Source: DP-20 sp964539925 | GTDB taxonomy: Bacteria > Desulfobacterota > Binatia > UBA9968 | Reading direction: 5' to 3' | Length of the DNA: 22,473 nucleotides | Assembly (NCBI GenBank): GCA_964539925.1 | Contig: CAZILB010000055.1 | Location: 1-22,473 of the forward strand | Shown: positions 15,016 through 22,473 of the stretch, one piece after another | Numbering within the stretch: the stretch's first letter is position 1 | Layout: every line of letters starts with the position of its first letter | The notes under the pieces: model-generated | Database searches by the model: none | What the model was told of the DNA's origin: nothing | What the model saw: only the letters and a program-made list of their open reading frames with translations | Made by a program: the position numbers and the translations under genes

Positions 15016-15828
15016 ATGCCCGACAACAAACTCATCACCGCTAATTTCGATGAAAAAGGCGGCATCGCCTGGCTGACTTTAAACCGCCCGGAAAAGAAAA
15101 ACGCCCTGAGCATCGCCTTGCTCGCCGAGCTGTCGAGTATCCTGCGCGCCCTCGCGGAGAACGATAGAATCAAGTGCATCGTCACTACCGGCGCCGGAGA
15201 TTCCTATTCGTCGGGCCGCGATCTCTACGACATGAGAGGACAGGATAACCGCCGCCGCACCCGCGGCTTCGGCGGCGTCGCCGAGATTGTCGACATCCTG
15301 CGCAAGCTGCCGCAGGTGACCCTGGCCAAAGTGCGCGGCTGGTGCCTGGGCGGCGGCCTGGCGCTGATCAACGGCCATGACCTGGTGATCGCCGCCGATA
15401 GCGCCAAGTTCGGCATGCCCGAGGTCATCCGCGGCAGTTACGGCGCCACCGCCACACCGTCGCTGTTTCACGCGGGCATCCCGTTTAAGAAGGCCTTCTA
15501 TATTTCCCTAACCGGCAGAAATTTGACCGGCGTGGAAGCCGAGCGCGTCGGCCTGGTCTCTCAAGTCGTTTCGGAAAACGAACTGGACAGTTTCGTGGAT
15601 ACACTGGCGAAAGAAATCGGCAGCCGCAACGGGGCTACTCTGGAGAACGCCAAGATCGCCGCCTACATGCAGAAAGATCTGCCTTTCGACATGGCGCTGC
15701 GCGCCGATGACCTGGTGCAGCACCGGCTGCGCTATTACACCAACCCGCTAAACGACGTGGAAGGCTACCTCCATTCGCAAAAGGGCGGCGGCACGGTCAA
15801 ATACGTAAAGCCGGAAGAACGCAAGTAA
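15016..15828 (+). CDS. Enoyl-CoA hydratase/isomerase (crotonase) family protein
   Basis: This 270-residue protein has crotonase length and features. WLTLNRPEKKNAL is the N-terminal signature. The oxyanion-hole backbone is formed by SSGRDL (65-70) and RGWCLGGGLAL (107-117), followed by KFGMPEV. Of the two hydratase glutamates (Glu144 and Glu164 of the rat mitochondrial enzyme), the second is kept (Glu136) but the first is Ala116. Simple hydration of enoyl-CoA is therefore doubtful; isomerase, hydrolase or C-C cleaving activity is as likely. GGAG (15006-15009) lies 6 bases before the ATG. The gene follows the ABC permease on the same strand and converges on the tandem CoA-transferase. It would fit downstream of the acyl-CoA dehydrogenases in one degradative route, but it is not in their transcription unit. 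Confidence 0.93.
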   Translation: MPDNKLITANFDEKGGIAWLTLNRPEKKNALSIALLAELSSILRALAENDRIKCIVTTGAGDSYSSGRDLYDMRGQDNRRRTRGFGGVAEIVDILRKLPQVTLAKVRGWCLGGGLALINGHDLVIAADSAKFGMPEVIRGSYGATATPSLFHAGIPFKKAFYISLTGRNLTGVEAERVGLVSQVVSENELDSFVDTLAKEIGSRNGATLENAKIAAYMQKDLPFDMALRADDLVQHRLRYYTNPLNDVEGYLHSQKGGGTVKYVKPEERK

Positions 15829-15964
15829 CCCGTCCGTAAGATTTACTTTGGACCGCCGCCAACGGCTCCGCGCGCGAGAGGTAGCGGGACACAGTACGGC
15901 ATGACCAGGGCTCCATCTCAGCCGTCTACTTATCGGGCCACGATCACGAACACGGCCTCGGCCT

Positions 15965-18373
15965 TTACTGAACGACGCCCCGATCGAGGAGGTCGTGGAT
16001 CTCGGCCGCCGTCAGGCCGAGTATCTCGCCAAGCACCGCTTCGTTGTCTTGGCCGGCACTATGAGCGCCGCCCCCCGGCGTAAAACCGTTTTGCAGCAAG
16101 CGCACCGACGGTCCGGCGCGGGTGACCCAGCCAACCTGCGGATGAAAAACCTCGCGTGCGAAGCCGCGCTCGCGTAAATGCGGATCACGGTAGAGATCCT
16201 CGGCCGTTTGCACCACCCCCGCGGCGATCCCTTCGCGCTGCAGCATGAGCATTATTTGATGCGGGGTATGACTCGACGTCCAGGTCTCGACGCAAGCATC
16301 GAGTTCCCCGCGGTTGGCGCTCCGCTCTGCGGCATCGGCAAACCTGGCGTCCGCCAGCCACTCCCGGTGGCCGGTAAGCTCGCAGAAGCGGGTCCACTCC
16401 TCCTGCGATTGAACGGCAATCACGCACCACCGGTCGTCGCCTTTGCAGCGATAGCAGCCATGGGGCGCCGCGATGGCGCTCACATTGCCTTGTGGTTTTG
16501 GCTCCCGCCCGATAACCAAATACTCCAAATACGCCGGTGCGATCAGCGACGCTGCGGTTTCCGCCTGGGAAATGTCGATATGCTGTCCTTTGCCCGTGCG
16601 GGCGCGATAGTGGAGCGCCGCCAGGATCGCCAGCGCGCCGTAGGAGGGCGCGATGTAGTCGGGGAAAGCCGTCTGGCAGCCGGCTCCCGGTCGTTCGATG
16701 TCCGGATCGCGCCAAAGGTAGGCCATGCCCGAATAGGCCATAAGAATCGGTCCAAAGCTGATGTAATCGCGCCTCGGCCCGGTTTGGCCGAAGGCCTGAA
16801 GGCTGGCCATGATAATGTCGGGGCGCAGATCTCGCACGCGCGGATAATCGAGCCCCCAGCTCGCCATGACACGGGAACTGAAATTTTCCACCACAACGTC
16901 CGCCTGTGAGATCAATTTTTTCGCCAGCGCCAAACCTTCGGGATGCTTCATATCGAGCGCGATCCGTTTACGGTCGCGGTTGCTTTCGAGGTCGGAAGCG
17001 ATTTGAAATTTTTGCCCGCGCTGCGGGCTGCGCAGGGCACGGCTCGCTTCGACGGCGATCACCTCCGCGCCATGCTCGGCGAGCAAACCGCCCAGCGCAG
17101 GGCCGACGATGCCGGTGGGAAAACTGACGATGCGAATACCGGTCAACGATTTACGGGCGCTCGCAGTTCCGGTCGCCGCTGTTTCGGCAGTCCACGCCGG
17201 GGGCCGAGACCAAGCCTGCGCTATTTCCCGCTGATGTTCACCGAGCAACGGCGCACCGCGCTCGATGCGCCATGGGCTTTCGGAAAAACGATACGGATCG
17301 CCGGGAAACCGATGCCGCCCCAGTGGGCCATGCTCGACTTCGGTCACGTAGCGGCGGTGGCCGGTCTGTTTATCGGCGAGAAAAGCGCTTGGCGCGTGGA
17401 TCGGCGCGGCGGCCAGGCGCAGGGATTGGAACTCTTCAAAGAAATCCTTTGCCTCATAGTTAAGCGTGCGCGCCTCGAACAGGCGGTCGATGGTCTGGCG
17501 CAGCGGAAAGCGGTTTTGAACCTGTTCATATTTCGGGTCGAGTAGCTCCGGCGGACGGCCGAGCCACTCGACGAAACGTCGCCAATGATCCGGCTGATTG
17601 ACGAAGATGCGCACGTAACCGTCTTTGCACTGATAGGTCTCCGCCACGGTGGTCGACTGGCTATGACCCGTGCGCTCAGGCACTTCGCCGGTAACGCTGT
17701 AACGGGTGATGATGCGTAAAAAAGGATCGGCGACGAGCACGTCTTGAAGCGACACATCGACATGCTCGCCCCGGCCGGTGCCGCGCCGATTAAAGAGCGC
17801 CACCAGAGTGCCGAAGGCGGCGTGAACTGAACCCAGGCGATAGGCGGCGTCACTAGGTCCCATCAGCGGCGGACGGCCGGGATGGCCGCAGAGATTCATC
17901 AGCCCACCCATGGCAAAGGCGACGATATTGGGCGCCTTGAAATCGCGGTACGGCCCGAACGAACCGAAACCGCTGATCGTCGTGATGACCAGGGCCGGGT
18001 TAACTGTTTGCAGCTGTTTATAATCGATCCCGCGCTGATTGAGATAGCCGCGGGGCTTGTCTTCGATCAGCGCATCCGCCCGGCGCGCCAGATCCAGCAG
18101 CTTTTGTCGATCCTCGTCGGCATCGAGATCGAGAACCAAGCCGCGCTTGTTGGTATGGTAGGCGGCAAAAGTTAAGCTCCGCTCGGGATTCGAATCCCCG
18201 TCTTTAAACGGCCCTTCGCGGCGCATGGGATCACCCTCGGGCGGCTCGATAAGAGTCACTTCTGCGCCGAGATTGGCGAGCAATTGACCGCAGTAGCCGC
18301 CCATTCGGCCGGTAAGATCGAGAACCCGCAGACCGCTTAACGCCGCGGCCGGGACAGTTGTTTCAGACGCCAT
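15965..18373 (-). CDS. Tandem (fused) two-domain CaiB/BaiF family CoA-transferase
   Basis: This 802-residue protein is two complete type III CoA-transferase domains joined by a short linker rich in Ala and Thr (about 391-408). Domain one starts LSGLRVLDLTGRMGGYCGQLL and has its candidate catalytic aspartate in GPSDAAYRLG (Asp175). GRGEHVDVSLQD follows, and the domain ends with GAPLLGEHQREI. Domain two restarts with LTGIRIVSFPTGIVGPALGG, places Asp572 in AFPDYIAPSYG, follows with GKGQHIDISQAE and ends LGEILGLTAAEIHDLLDRGV. Family III enzymes normally work as interlocked dimers of identical 400-residue chains, so the fusion probably forms that dimer within one chain. The halves are clearly diverged, which suggests different substrate pockets. 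The ATG has no strong Shine-Dalgarno; a TATACT box lies 45 bases upstream. It converges with the crotonase gene, 136 bases away. Confidence 0.93.
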   Translation of the reverse strand: MASETTVPAAALSGLRVLDLTGRMGGYCGQLLANLGAEVTLIEPPEGDPMRREGPFKDGDSNPERSLTFAAYHTNKRGLVLDLDADEDRQKLLDLARRADALIEDKPRGYLNQRGIDYKQLQTVNPALVITTISGFGSFGPYRDFKAPNIVAFAMGGLMNLCGHPGRPPLMGPSDAAYRLGSVHAAFGTLVALFNRRGTGRGEHVDVSLQDVLVADPFLRIITRYSVTGEVPERTGHSQSTTVAETYQCKDGYVRIFVNQPDHWRRFVEWLGRPPELLDPKYEQVQNRFPLRQTIDRLFEARTLNYEAKDFFEEFQSLRLAAAPIHAPSAFLADKQTGHRRYVTEVEHGPLGRHRFPGDPYRFSESPWRIERGAPLLGEHQREIAQAWSRPPAWTAETAATGTASARKSLTGIRIVSFPTGIVGPALGGLLAEHGAEVIAVEASRALRSPQRGQKFQIASDLESNRDRKRIALDMKHPEGLALAKKLISQADVVVENFSSRVMASWGLDYPRVRDLRPDIIMASLQAFGQTGPRRDYISFGPILMAYSGMAYLWRDPDIERPGAGCQTAFPDYIAPSYGALAILAALHYRARTGKGQHIDISQAETAASLIAPAYLEYLVIGREPKPQGNVSAIAAPHGCYRCKGDDRWCVIAVQSQEEWTRFCELTGHREWLADARFADAAERSANRGELDACVETWTSSHTPHQIMLMLQREGIAAGVVQTAEDLYRDPHLRERGFAREVFHPQVGWVTRAGPSVRLLQNGFTPGGGAHSAGQDNEAVLGEILGLTAAEIHDLLDRGVVQ

Positions 18374-18417
18374 TGGGAGATCGCACCCTTTTCCCCGTAA
18401 GAGAATTCAGCGGCGCC

Positions 18418-18447
18418 AGTATATTTGCAGAGGGCGACAGGAAACAA
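18418..18447 (-). promoter_or_regulatory. Candidate promoter for the tandem CoA-transferase
   Basis: On the minus strand TATACT (18418-18423, five of six matches to the -10 consensus) is preceded at 18 bases by TTGTTT (18442-18447). The site is 45 bases upstream of the ATG, in a gap that otherwise separates this gene from the M16 operon. Confidence 0.3.
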
Positions 18448-18519
18448 GAGCCGGCATGGCACCGAGGGGAGTCGCGCCGGCGACCGCTGGGCGCGTTTAA
18501 TTCGCGGCGCGGCATTGTC

Positions 18520-18542
18520 GCGGCGGGTTTTAATCCCGCCGC
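18520..18542 (-). terminator. GC-rich hairpin downstream of the M16 peptidase operon
   Basis: GCGGCGGG and CCCGCCGC form a perfect 8-bp stem around a 7-base TTTTAAT loop, about 75 bases beyond the stop codon of the M16 gene. It is the strongest hairpin in the gap between the M16 operon and the CoA-transferase. It lacks a following T-run, so an intrinsic terminator is likely by position but not by full consensus. Confidence 0.35.
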
Positions 18543-18618
18543 TATCGGATGCCCGTTTCCACAGAAAAAACGGCAATACGCGGAAAGTTAAATTTATCAA
18601 ACTTTGATTCCAGCAGGT

Positions 18619-20133
18619 TCACGACCCTCCGGCCGGGAGTAAAACGCCGTTGGCATCGTAGAGTTCCACCGTTCCGTATTTATCCAGTACCGCGCGGATC
18701 TTGGCCGCGTCGCCCACGGCCACCAGTTGCAAGCTATCGGGGTTTAAATATTTCTGCGCCACGCGCTGTACGTCTTCGGCTGTAACCGCCATAATCCGGG
18801 CGGGGTAAGTATCCCAATAGTCGGCAGGCAATCCGTAGATTGTGCGGGTCACCGCGAAATTCAGCACCCGCGCCGGCTGTTCGAGCGACAACGCGAAGCT
18901 CGCCGCAATCGAACGCTTGCTCTCCTCCAGCTCCCCGGCAGGCACCTTTTCATCGCGCATGCGCCGAATCTCGTAGTAGAACTCCTTCAAGGCGGCCTCT
19001 GTCACGTCGGTGCGCATATTGCCCCCGGCGCGCCAGGGCCCCGGATAACGGCCTGCGGCAAATCGGCTGTAAACGCCGTAGGTATAGCCCTTCTCCTCGC
19101 GCAGGTTGAGGAACAAACGCGCCGAGGCGCCGCCGCCGATAATGTCGTTCATCACCACCATGGGCAGGTAATCGGGACTGCGCCGGTCCATGGCGATGTT
19201 TCCCAAGGCCAGTGTGGTCTGGACCGAATTGGGGCGATCGACCAGGTAGACTTTGCGCGCCGACGGCGCTACCGGGTTGCGCGGCCAGACGCTTTTGAAG
19301 CCGCTCCTCTTCCAGGTCGCCAGCTGCTTCTCCAGCCTGGCGACCAGATCCCTGGCGCGCACGTCGCCGGCAACCGCGAGGATGGAGTTCTGCGGCGCAT
19401 ACCGTTCGCGATGCCACTTGAGCAACGCTTCGCGGGTTATGCCGTCGAGTGATTGGGGAGTCGCCGACACCCGCGCCGCCGGATGGTCGCGGAAAACGGC
19501 GTCATGGAAGCGTTCATTAAGCAAAAAATTTGCCGCCGAGCGCTGCTGGCGCAATTGGATGCGCTGGCGCTGTTTGAGCTTTTCCAGCTCGTCGGCGGGA
19601 AAACTCGGATGAAGCAAAATATCGACGGCCACTTGAAACCAGTCGTCGAAGTTGTCGCTCAAGCCTGCCGCGCTCACGACGGTATCGGGCGAGCCAAAAG
19701 AGGCGCCCGCGCTGATCGATGCGCCGAGCCGATCGACCTCTTCGGCGATCGCCAGGCTGGTCCTGGTCCGGGTTCCCTCGCGCAGCATCTGCGCCGTGGT
19801 GCTCGCCAACCCGGAAAGATTCGCCGGCTCGAACAATGCGCCGGCGCCGCCGAGATAGAGCTGCATATTGATGTAGGGCGCCCGGCGGTCTTCGATGATC
19901 AGCACCGTCAGGCCGTTTTTCAGCTTCGCTTCGATGGGTCTCGGGATCTTTACGCGCAGGATTTCCTGCGACACCGGCGCGCGGTTCTTGCGCTCGACTT
20001 TGCTGAAAGGCGTGGCAAGCGACTCTTGAGCGGCAAGCCGCGCCTGCAACGAACCGAGCAAGAGAACCGCGCCGGCTAGCCAACCGATGGTCCAACCCGA
20101 GAGCCGTTTCGTCTTTGGTCTGTGGATTTTCAT
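18619..20133 (-). CDS. M16-family peptidase-like protein lacking the zinc site (secreted, non-catalytic subunit)
   Basis: This 504-residue protein has an N-terminal membrane or signal segment (TIGWLAGAVLLLGSLQARLAAQ, about 15-36) and then the two M16 domains. Where active members have HxxEH, this one reads GLASTTAQML, with Ser111, Ala114 and Gln115 in place of the two His and the Glu. It therefore cannot bind catalytic zinc in the usual way. The second-domain substrate-binding motif is kept (LREEKGYTYGVYSRF, about 344-358). This is the pattern of the non-catalytic partner in two-subunit M16B enzymes, as in mitochondrial processing peptidase. Its start codon lies 12 bases after the stop of the active M16 gene, so the two are co-transcribed and probably pair in the periplasm. 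No strong Shine-Dalgarno is seen, consistent with translational coupling. Confidence 0.92.
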   Translation of the reverse strand: MKIHRPKTKRLSGWTIGWLAGAVLLLGSLQARLAAQESLATPFSKVERKNRAPVSQEILRVKIPRPIEAKLKNGLTVLIIEDRRAPYINMQLYLGGAGALFEPANLSGLASTTAQMLREGTRTRTSLAIAEEVDRLGASISAGASFGSPDTVVSAAGLSDNFDDWFQVAVDILLHPSFPADELEKLKQRQRIQLRQQRSAANFLLNERFHDAVFRDHPAARVSATPQSLDGITREALLKWHRERYAPQNSILAVAGDVRARDLVARLEKQLATWKRSGFKSVWPRNPVAPSARKVYLVDRPNSVQTTLALGNIAMDRRSPDYLPMVVMNDIIGGGASARLFLNLREEKGYTYGVYSRFAAGRYPGPWRAGGNMRTDVTEAALKEFYYEIRRMRDEKVPAGELEESKRSIAASFALSLEQPARVLNFAVTRTIYGLPADYWDTYPARIMAVTAEDVQRVAQKYLNPDSLQLVAVGDAAKIRAVLDKYGTVELYDANGVLLPAGGS

Positions 20134-20145
20134 GAGATCGGGGGT

Positions 20146-21582
20146 TTACCCGGCCGGTTTGACCGTCCGCTTCGGCATCGTCGTCACCACGGTACGATTA
20201 TTCTCGGTGAAGTAGCGGCGCGCAACCCGCTGCAGATCGGCTGCGGTGATGCTCTCGTATTGGCGCCACACTCCGTTGATCAGGCCCGGGTCGTCGTAAT
20301 ACACCGCAAAGTGTCCGAGTGCGTTGGCCCTTGACCGAGTGCTGTAAAGTTGCTGGGCGCGCTGGCGGCGCAGCTGCATCTTGACCTTTTTCAACTCCTC
20401 TTCGGCGACGGTTTCGTTTTTGAGCCGTTCGATCTCCTCTGCCAACGATCGCTCAAGCGCGCCGAGATCGGTATTGGGACGGACCATAAAGCTGAACCAG
20501 AAGAGCGAGGGGCCGCGCCGTTCCTGGGCATCGGCATAGACGCTCTGCACCAACTCCTGGTCTTTGACCAGCTTCTGATAGAGCCGCGAAGAAGCCCCAT
20601 TGGAAAGCACGTGACCGAGAAAATCGAGCGCGTACCAGTCCGGCGTGTTGCCCGGCGGAATCTTGTAAACCATGTCCAAGCGCGGTGTCTGGGCAAAGTC
20701 GTCCTCGATGATACGGCGCCGCTCGGCGGGCTGCTCGGGTTCGGTCATATCCGGCGGACTCGGCCGCGGCCGCGCCGGGATCGGCTCAAAATATTTTTTG
20801 ATCAGCGCCAGCGCCTCATTGGTTTTGAAACTTCCCACTAACGACAGCACGGCGTTGTTGGGAGCATAATAGTTGCGAAAAAACTCCTCGGCGTCCGCAA
20901 TCGACGCGGCATTGAGATCCTCCATCGAGCCGATGGTGGAGTGTTTGTAGGCAAAGTTATCGTAGGCCAGAGCGATCACCGCTTCGTAAGTTCTGCCATA
21001 AGGCCGATTGTCGTAGACCTGCCGGCGCTCCTCTTGGACCGTCAGCCGTTGATTGTCGAAGTTGGCCTGGGTGATCGCCGGAGCGCGCATGCGGTCCGCC
21101 TCGAGAAAGATCCCCAGCTCCAGCTGATTGGCCGGCAAGGTCTGAAAATAGTTGGTGCGGTCGGCACTGGTCGTGCCGTTGGCCGTGCCGCCGTTGTTTT
21201 GGACCAGAATAAAATGCTCGCCCTTGCCGACGTTCTCCGATCCCTGAAACAACATATGTTCGAATAGATGAGCGAAGCCGGTGCGGCCGGGCGGTTCATC
21301 GCGCGAGCCGACGTTGTAGGTGATGGAGATCGAATAGGTGGGCGCGCTAGGGTCCTCGACGAGGAGCACACGCAGGCCGTTGCTGAGCGTAATATCCTTA
21401 AAGGCGATATCGAACGATTTTACCGCCGGCGCGGGTTTGAGCGATGGGTTCGATTTTGCCGGCTCCACCCCGCGCTTGGGGGGAATGGGTTGCGCGGTTT
21501 GAAGCTCCAGCGGCGCGGCGAGCACAAACAAGGCAATCCATGCCATGATGAGAACGGTGCGGCGTGTTGAGGTTCGTAGCAT
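20146..21582 (-). CDS. M16-family zinc metallopeptidase (secreted, catalytic subunit)
   Basis: The protein is 478 residues from the chosen start. A signal peptide (TVLIMAWIALFVLAAPLELQTAQ, about 9-31) precedes a proline-rich linker and the M16 domain. The inverted zinc motif is intact in FAHLFEHMLFQGS (His105, Glu108, His109), and the third ligand is in VQEERRQVYDN (Glu184 or 185), at the expected distance. A second M16 domain with LSNGASSRLYQKLVKDQEL follows. Such enzymes degrade or process peptides in the periplasm. The reading frame extends upstream to 21714, but the ATG at 21582 gives a proper signal peptide. It also lies about 28 bases after a likely transcription start, with GAGTGGA upstream, so the longer form is rejected. 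The gene leads a two-gene operon with the inactive-looking M16 subunit and diverges from the dienelactone-hydrolase gene. Confidence 0.92.
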   Translation of the reverse strand: MLRTSTRRTVLIMAWIALFVLAAPLELQTAQPIPPKRGVEPAKSNPSLKPAPAVKSFDIAFKDITLSNGLRVLLVEDPSAPTYSISITYNVGSRDEPPGRTGFAHLFEHMLFQGSENVGKGEHFILVQNNGGTANGTTSADRTNYFQTLPANQLELGIFLEADRMRAPAITQANFDNQRLTVQEERRQVYDNRPYGRTYEAVIALAYDNFAYKHSTIGSMEDLNAASIADAEEFFRNYYAPNNAVLSLVGSFKTNEALALIKKYFEPIPARPRPSPPDMTEPEQPAERRRIIEDDFAQTPRLDMVYKIPPGNTPDWYALDFLGHVLSNGASSRLYQKLVKDQELVQSVYADAQERRGPSLFWFSFMVRPNTDLGALERSLAEEIERLKNETVAEEELKKVKMQLRRQRAQQLYSTRSRANALGHFAVYYDDPGLINGVWRQYESITAADLQRVARRYFTENNRTVVTTMPKRTVKPAG

Positions 21583-21616
21583 GTCGACAGTCCACTCGAA
21601 GGGATCCCTGCAACTC

Positions 21617-21644
21617 ATTATTTCTAACATCTTCGACGGTTCAA
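21617..21644 (-). promoter_or_regulatory. Candidate sigma-70 promoter of the M16 operon
   Basis: On the minus strand AATAAT (21617-21622, five of six matches) is preceded by TTGAAC (21639-21644) with a 16-base spacer. Transcription would begin near 21610 and give a leader of about 28 bases before the ATG at 21582. This supports the shorter M16 protein. Confidence 0.45.
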
Positions 21645-21735
21645 ACAAGTTGGCCTCCGATGAACGTTTGACACTTTTGCGCCAACGGACTAAGGGAAAG
21701 ATCACAATCCGCATGCCGAAACTGGGAGGTCCGTC

Positions 21736-22473
21736 GTGAAAACTTCATGGGAAACCGTCACTGTCGATAACAGCCCGATGCGGCTTTACTTGTGCCAACC
21801 GGAAAGCGCCGGACGTTTGCCGGCCGTCGTCGTCATTCAAAACCAGGATGGTCTCGCCGACTTCACTCAAACCATGACCCAAAGAATTGCCGAGGCCGGC
21901 TACGTCGGCATTGCGCCGGAGCTGTACCATAGGGAAGGCGAGCCCAAAACTCCCGAACAAACCGCCAGACTCAAACACACGCGCCGGGATGCCAACGTCA
22001 TCAACGATATCCATGCGGCCGTTCAATTTCTGCGCGGCTCCGCCAACGTCGACGCCTCCAAACCCGGCATCGTCGGCTTCTGCATGGGCGGCCGCGTCGC
22101 TTTTCTCATGGCGGCGGCGAGCAATTCGTTCAAATGCGCCGTGGATTTCTACGGCGGCGGAGTCTACTCCAAATGGGGCGACCGGCCGGCGCCGGCGGAG
22201 CTGGCCGCACAAGTCTCCTGTCCGCTTCAAGGACATTTCGGCGAGTTGGACAAAAACCCGCCGCCCGACGAGATGCGCACCCTCGACGCCGAGCTGACGC
22301 GACTGGGCAAGGAGCATGAATTTTACTTCTACGCCAACGCGCCCCATGGCTTCAACCGCTCCGGTTGGGACGGCTATAGACCCGAGGCCGACGCGACCTC
22401 ATGGGCGCGCACTCTTGAATTCTTCAAGAAACACCTGGCGCAGGAGCCGGCGCGAAAAGCCGCCGCCGGCTGA
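21736..22473 (+). CDS. Dienelactone hydrolase family alpha/beta hydrolase
   Basis: This 245-residue protein has the normal family length and ends in TGA on the last bases of the window. The catalytic triad is visible: nucleophile Cys116 in GIVGFCMGGRVAF, Asp172 in FGELDKNPPPDEM and His204 in NAPHGFNR, in the order and spacing of carboxymethylenebutenolidase. The glutamate that usually controls the nucleophile (IQExFG in the type enzyme, Glu36) is Asn36 here, in VVVIQNQDGLADF. This may change substrate choice away from dienelactones. Family members open lactones or hydrolyse esters in the cytoplasm, often in aromatic or halo-aromatic breakdown; no ring-cleavage gene is nearby. The GTG start is well supported by GGGAGG (21724-21729), 6 bases upstream. 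The gene diverges from the M16 operon. Confidence 0.92.
   Translation: MKTSWETVTVDNSPMRLYLCQPESAGRLPAVVVIQNQDGLADFTQTMTQRIAEAGYVGIAPELYHREGEPKTPEQTARLKHTRRDANVINDIHAAVQFLRGSANVDASKPGIVGFCMGGRVAFLMAAASNSFKCAVDFYGGGVYSKWGDRPAPAELAAQVSCPLQGHFGELDKNPPPDEMRTLDAELTRLGKEHEFYFYANAPHGFNRSGWDGYRPEADATSWARTLEFFKKHLAQEPARKAAAG

Noticed and set aside
21583..21714. N-terminal extension of the active M16 peptidase to an upstream ATG
   Set aside because: The extra 44 residues would bury the signal peptide, lack a ribosome-binding site and cover the likely promoter at 21617-21644.

Overview
The window is about 22.5 kb of GC-rich bacterial DNA, densely coding on both strands. It holds twelve complete or nearly complete genes that I recognise, one gene cut by the left edge and one decayed gene. 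I see no rRNA, tRNA, CRISPR array, transposase or phage gene. The gene content is type III CoA-transferases, acyl-CoA dehydrogenases, a crotonase, an iron-type ABC permease, an F420/flavin PPOX protein, a secreted M16 peptidase pair, and an exopolysaccharide synthase with an outer-membrane barrel. This suggests a Gram-negative, aerobic, uncultivated soil or sediment bacterium of the broad deltaproteobacterial, Binatota, Tectomicrobia or Rokubacteria kind. The outer-membrane barrel supports a diderm. The phylum is a guess from gene style, not something the sequence proves.

Layout, left to right. Bases 1-483 (minus) hold the start of a membrane protein that continues out of the window. A phytoene-desaturase-like FAD oxidoreductase and a small PPOX-family protein follow, both on the minus strand. 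From 2946 to 6724 (plus) lies a catabolic run: a CaiB/BaiF CoA-transferase, then two dissimilar acyl-CoA dehydrogenases. Each gap in or after this run carries a different imperfect palindrome. From 6968 to 9952 (minus) is a two-gene exopolysaccharide unit: a PgaC/IcaA-like membrane glycosyltransferase followed by a TPR/beta-barrel outer-membrane protein. It is preceded by a near-consensus sigma-54 promoter. At 10493 (plus) a periplasmic substrate-binding protein gene has decayed through frameshifts and truncation. An inverted fumarate-reductase-like flavoprotein gene (11119-12867, minus) separates it from an orphan two-domain ABC permease (13264-14958, plus). A crotonase follows on the plus strand, then an unusual 802-residue tandem CoA-transferase on the minus strand. 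An M16 pair (inactive-looking plus active subunit, minus) comes next, and a dienelactone-hydrolase-family gene (plus) ends the window.

How the parts may work together (inference): the two CoA-transferases could activate an organic acid by CoA transfer. The two dehydrogenases and the crotonase would then process the acyl-CoA, while the flavoprotein and the dienelactone hydrolase would handle related oxidised or cyclic intermediates. No acyl-CoA ligase, thiolase or hydroxyacyl-CoA dehydrogenase is present, so the substrate cannot be named. The exopolysaccharide pair and the M16 pair are separate cell-envelope functions.

Most striking are the sigma-54 signal in front of a minimal glucan or PNAG-type secretion pair, the tandem CoA-transferase that keeps both catalytic aspartates, the dissimilar dehydrogenase pair, and the broken ABC-transporter locus.
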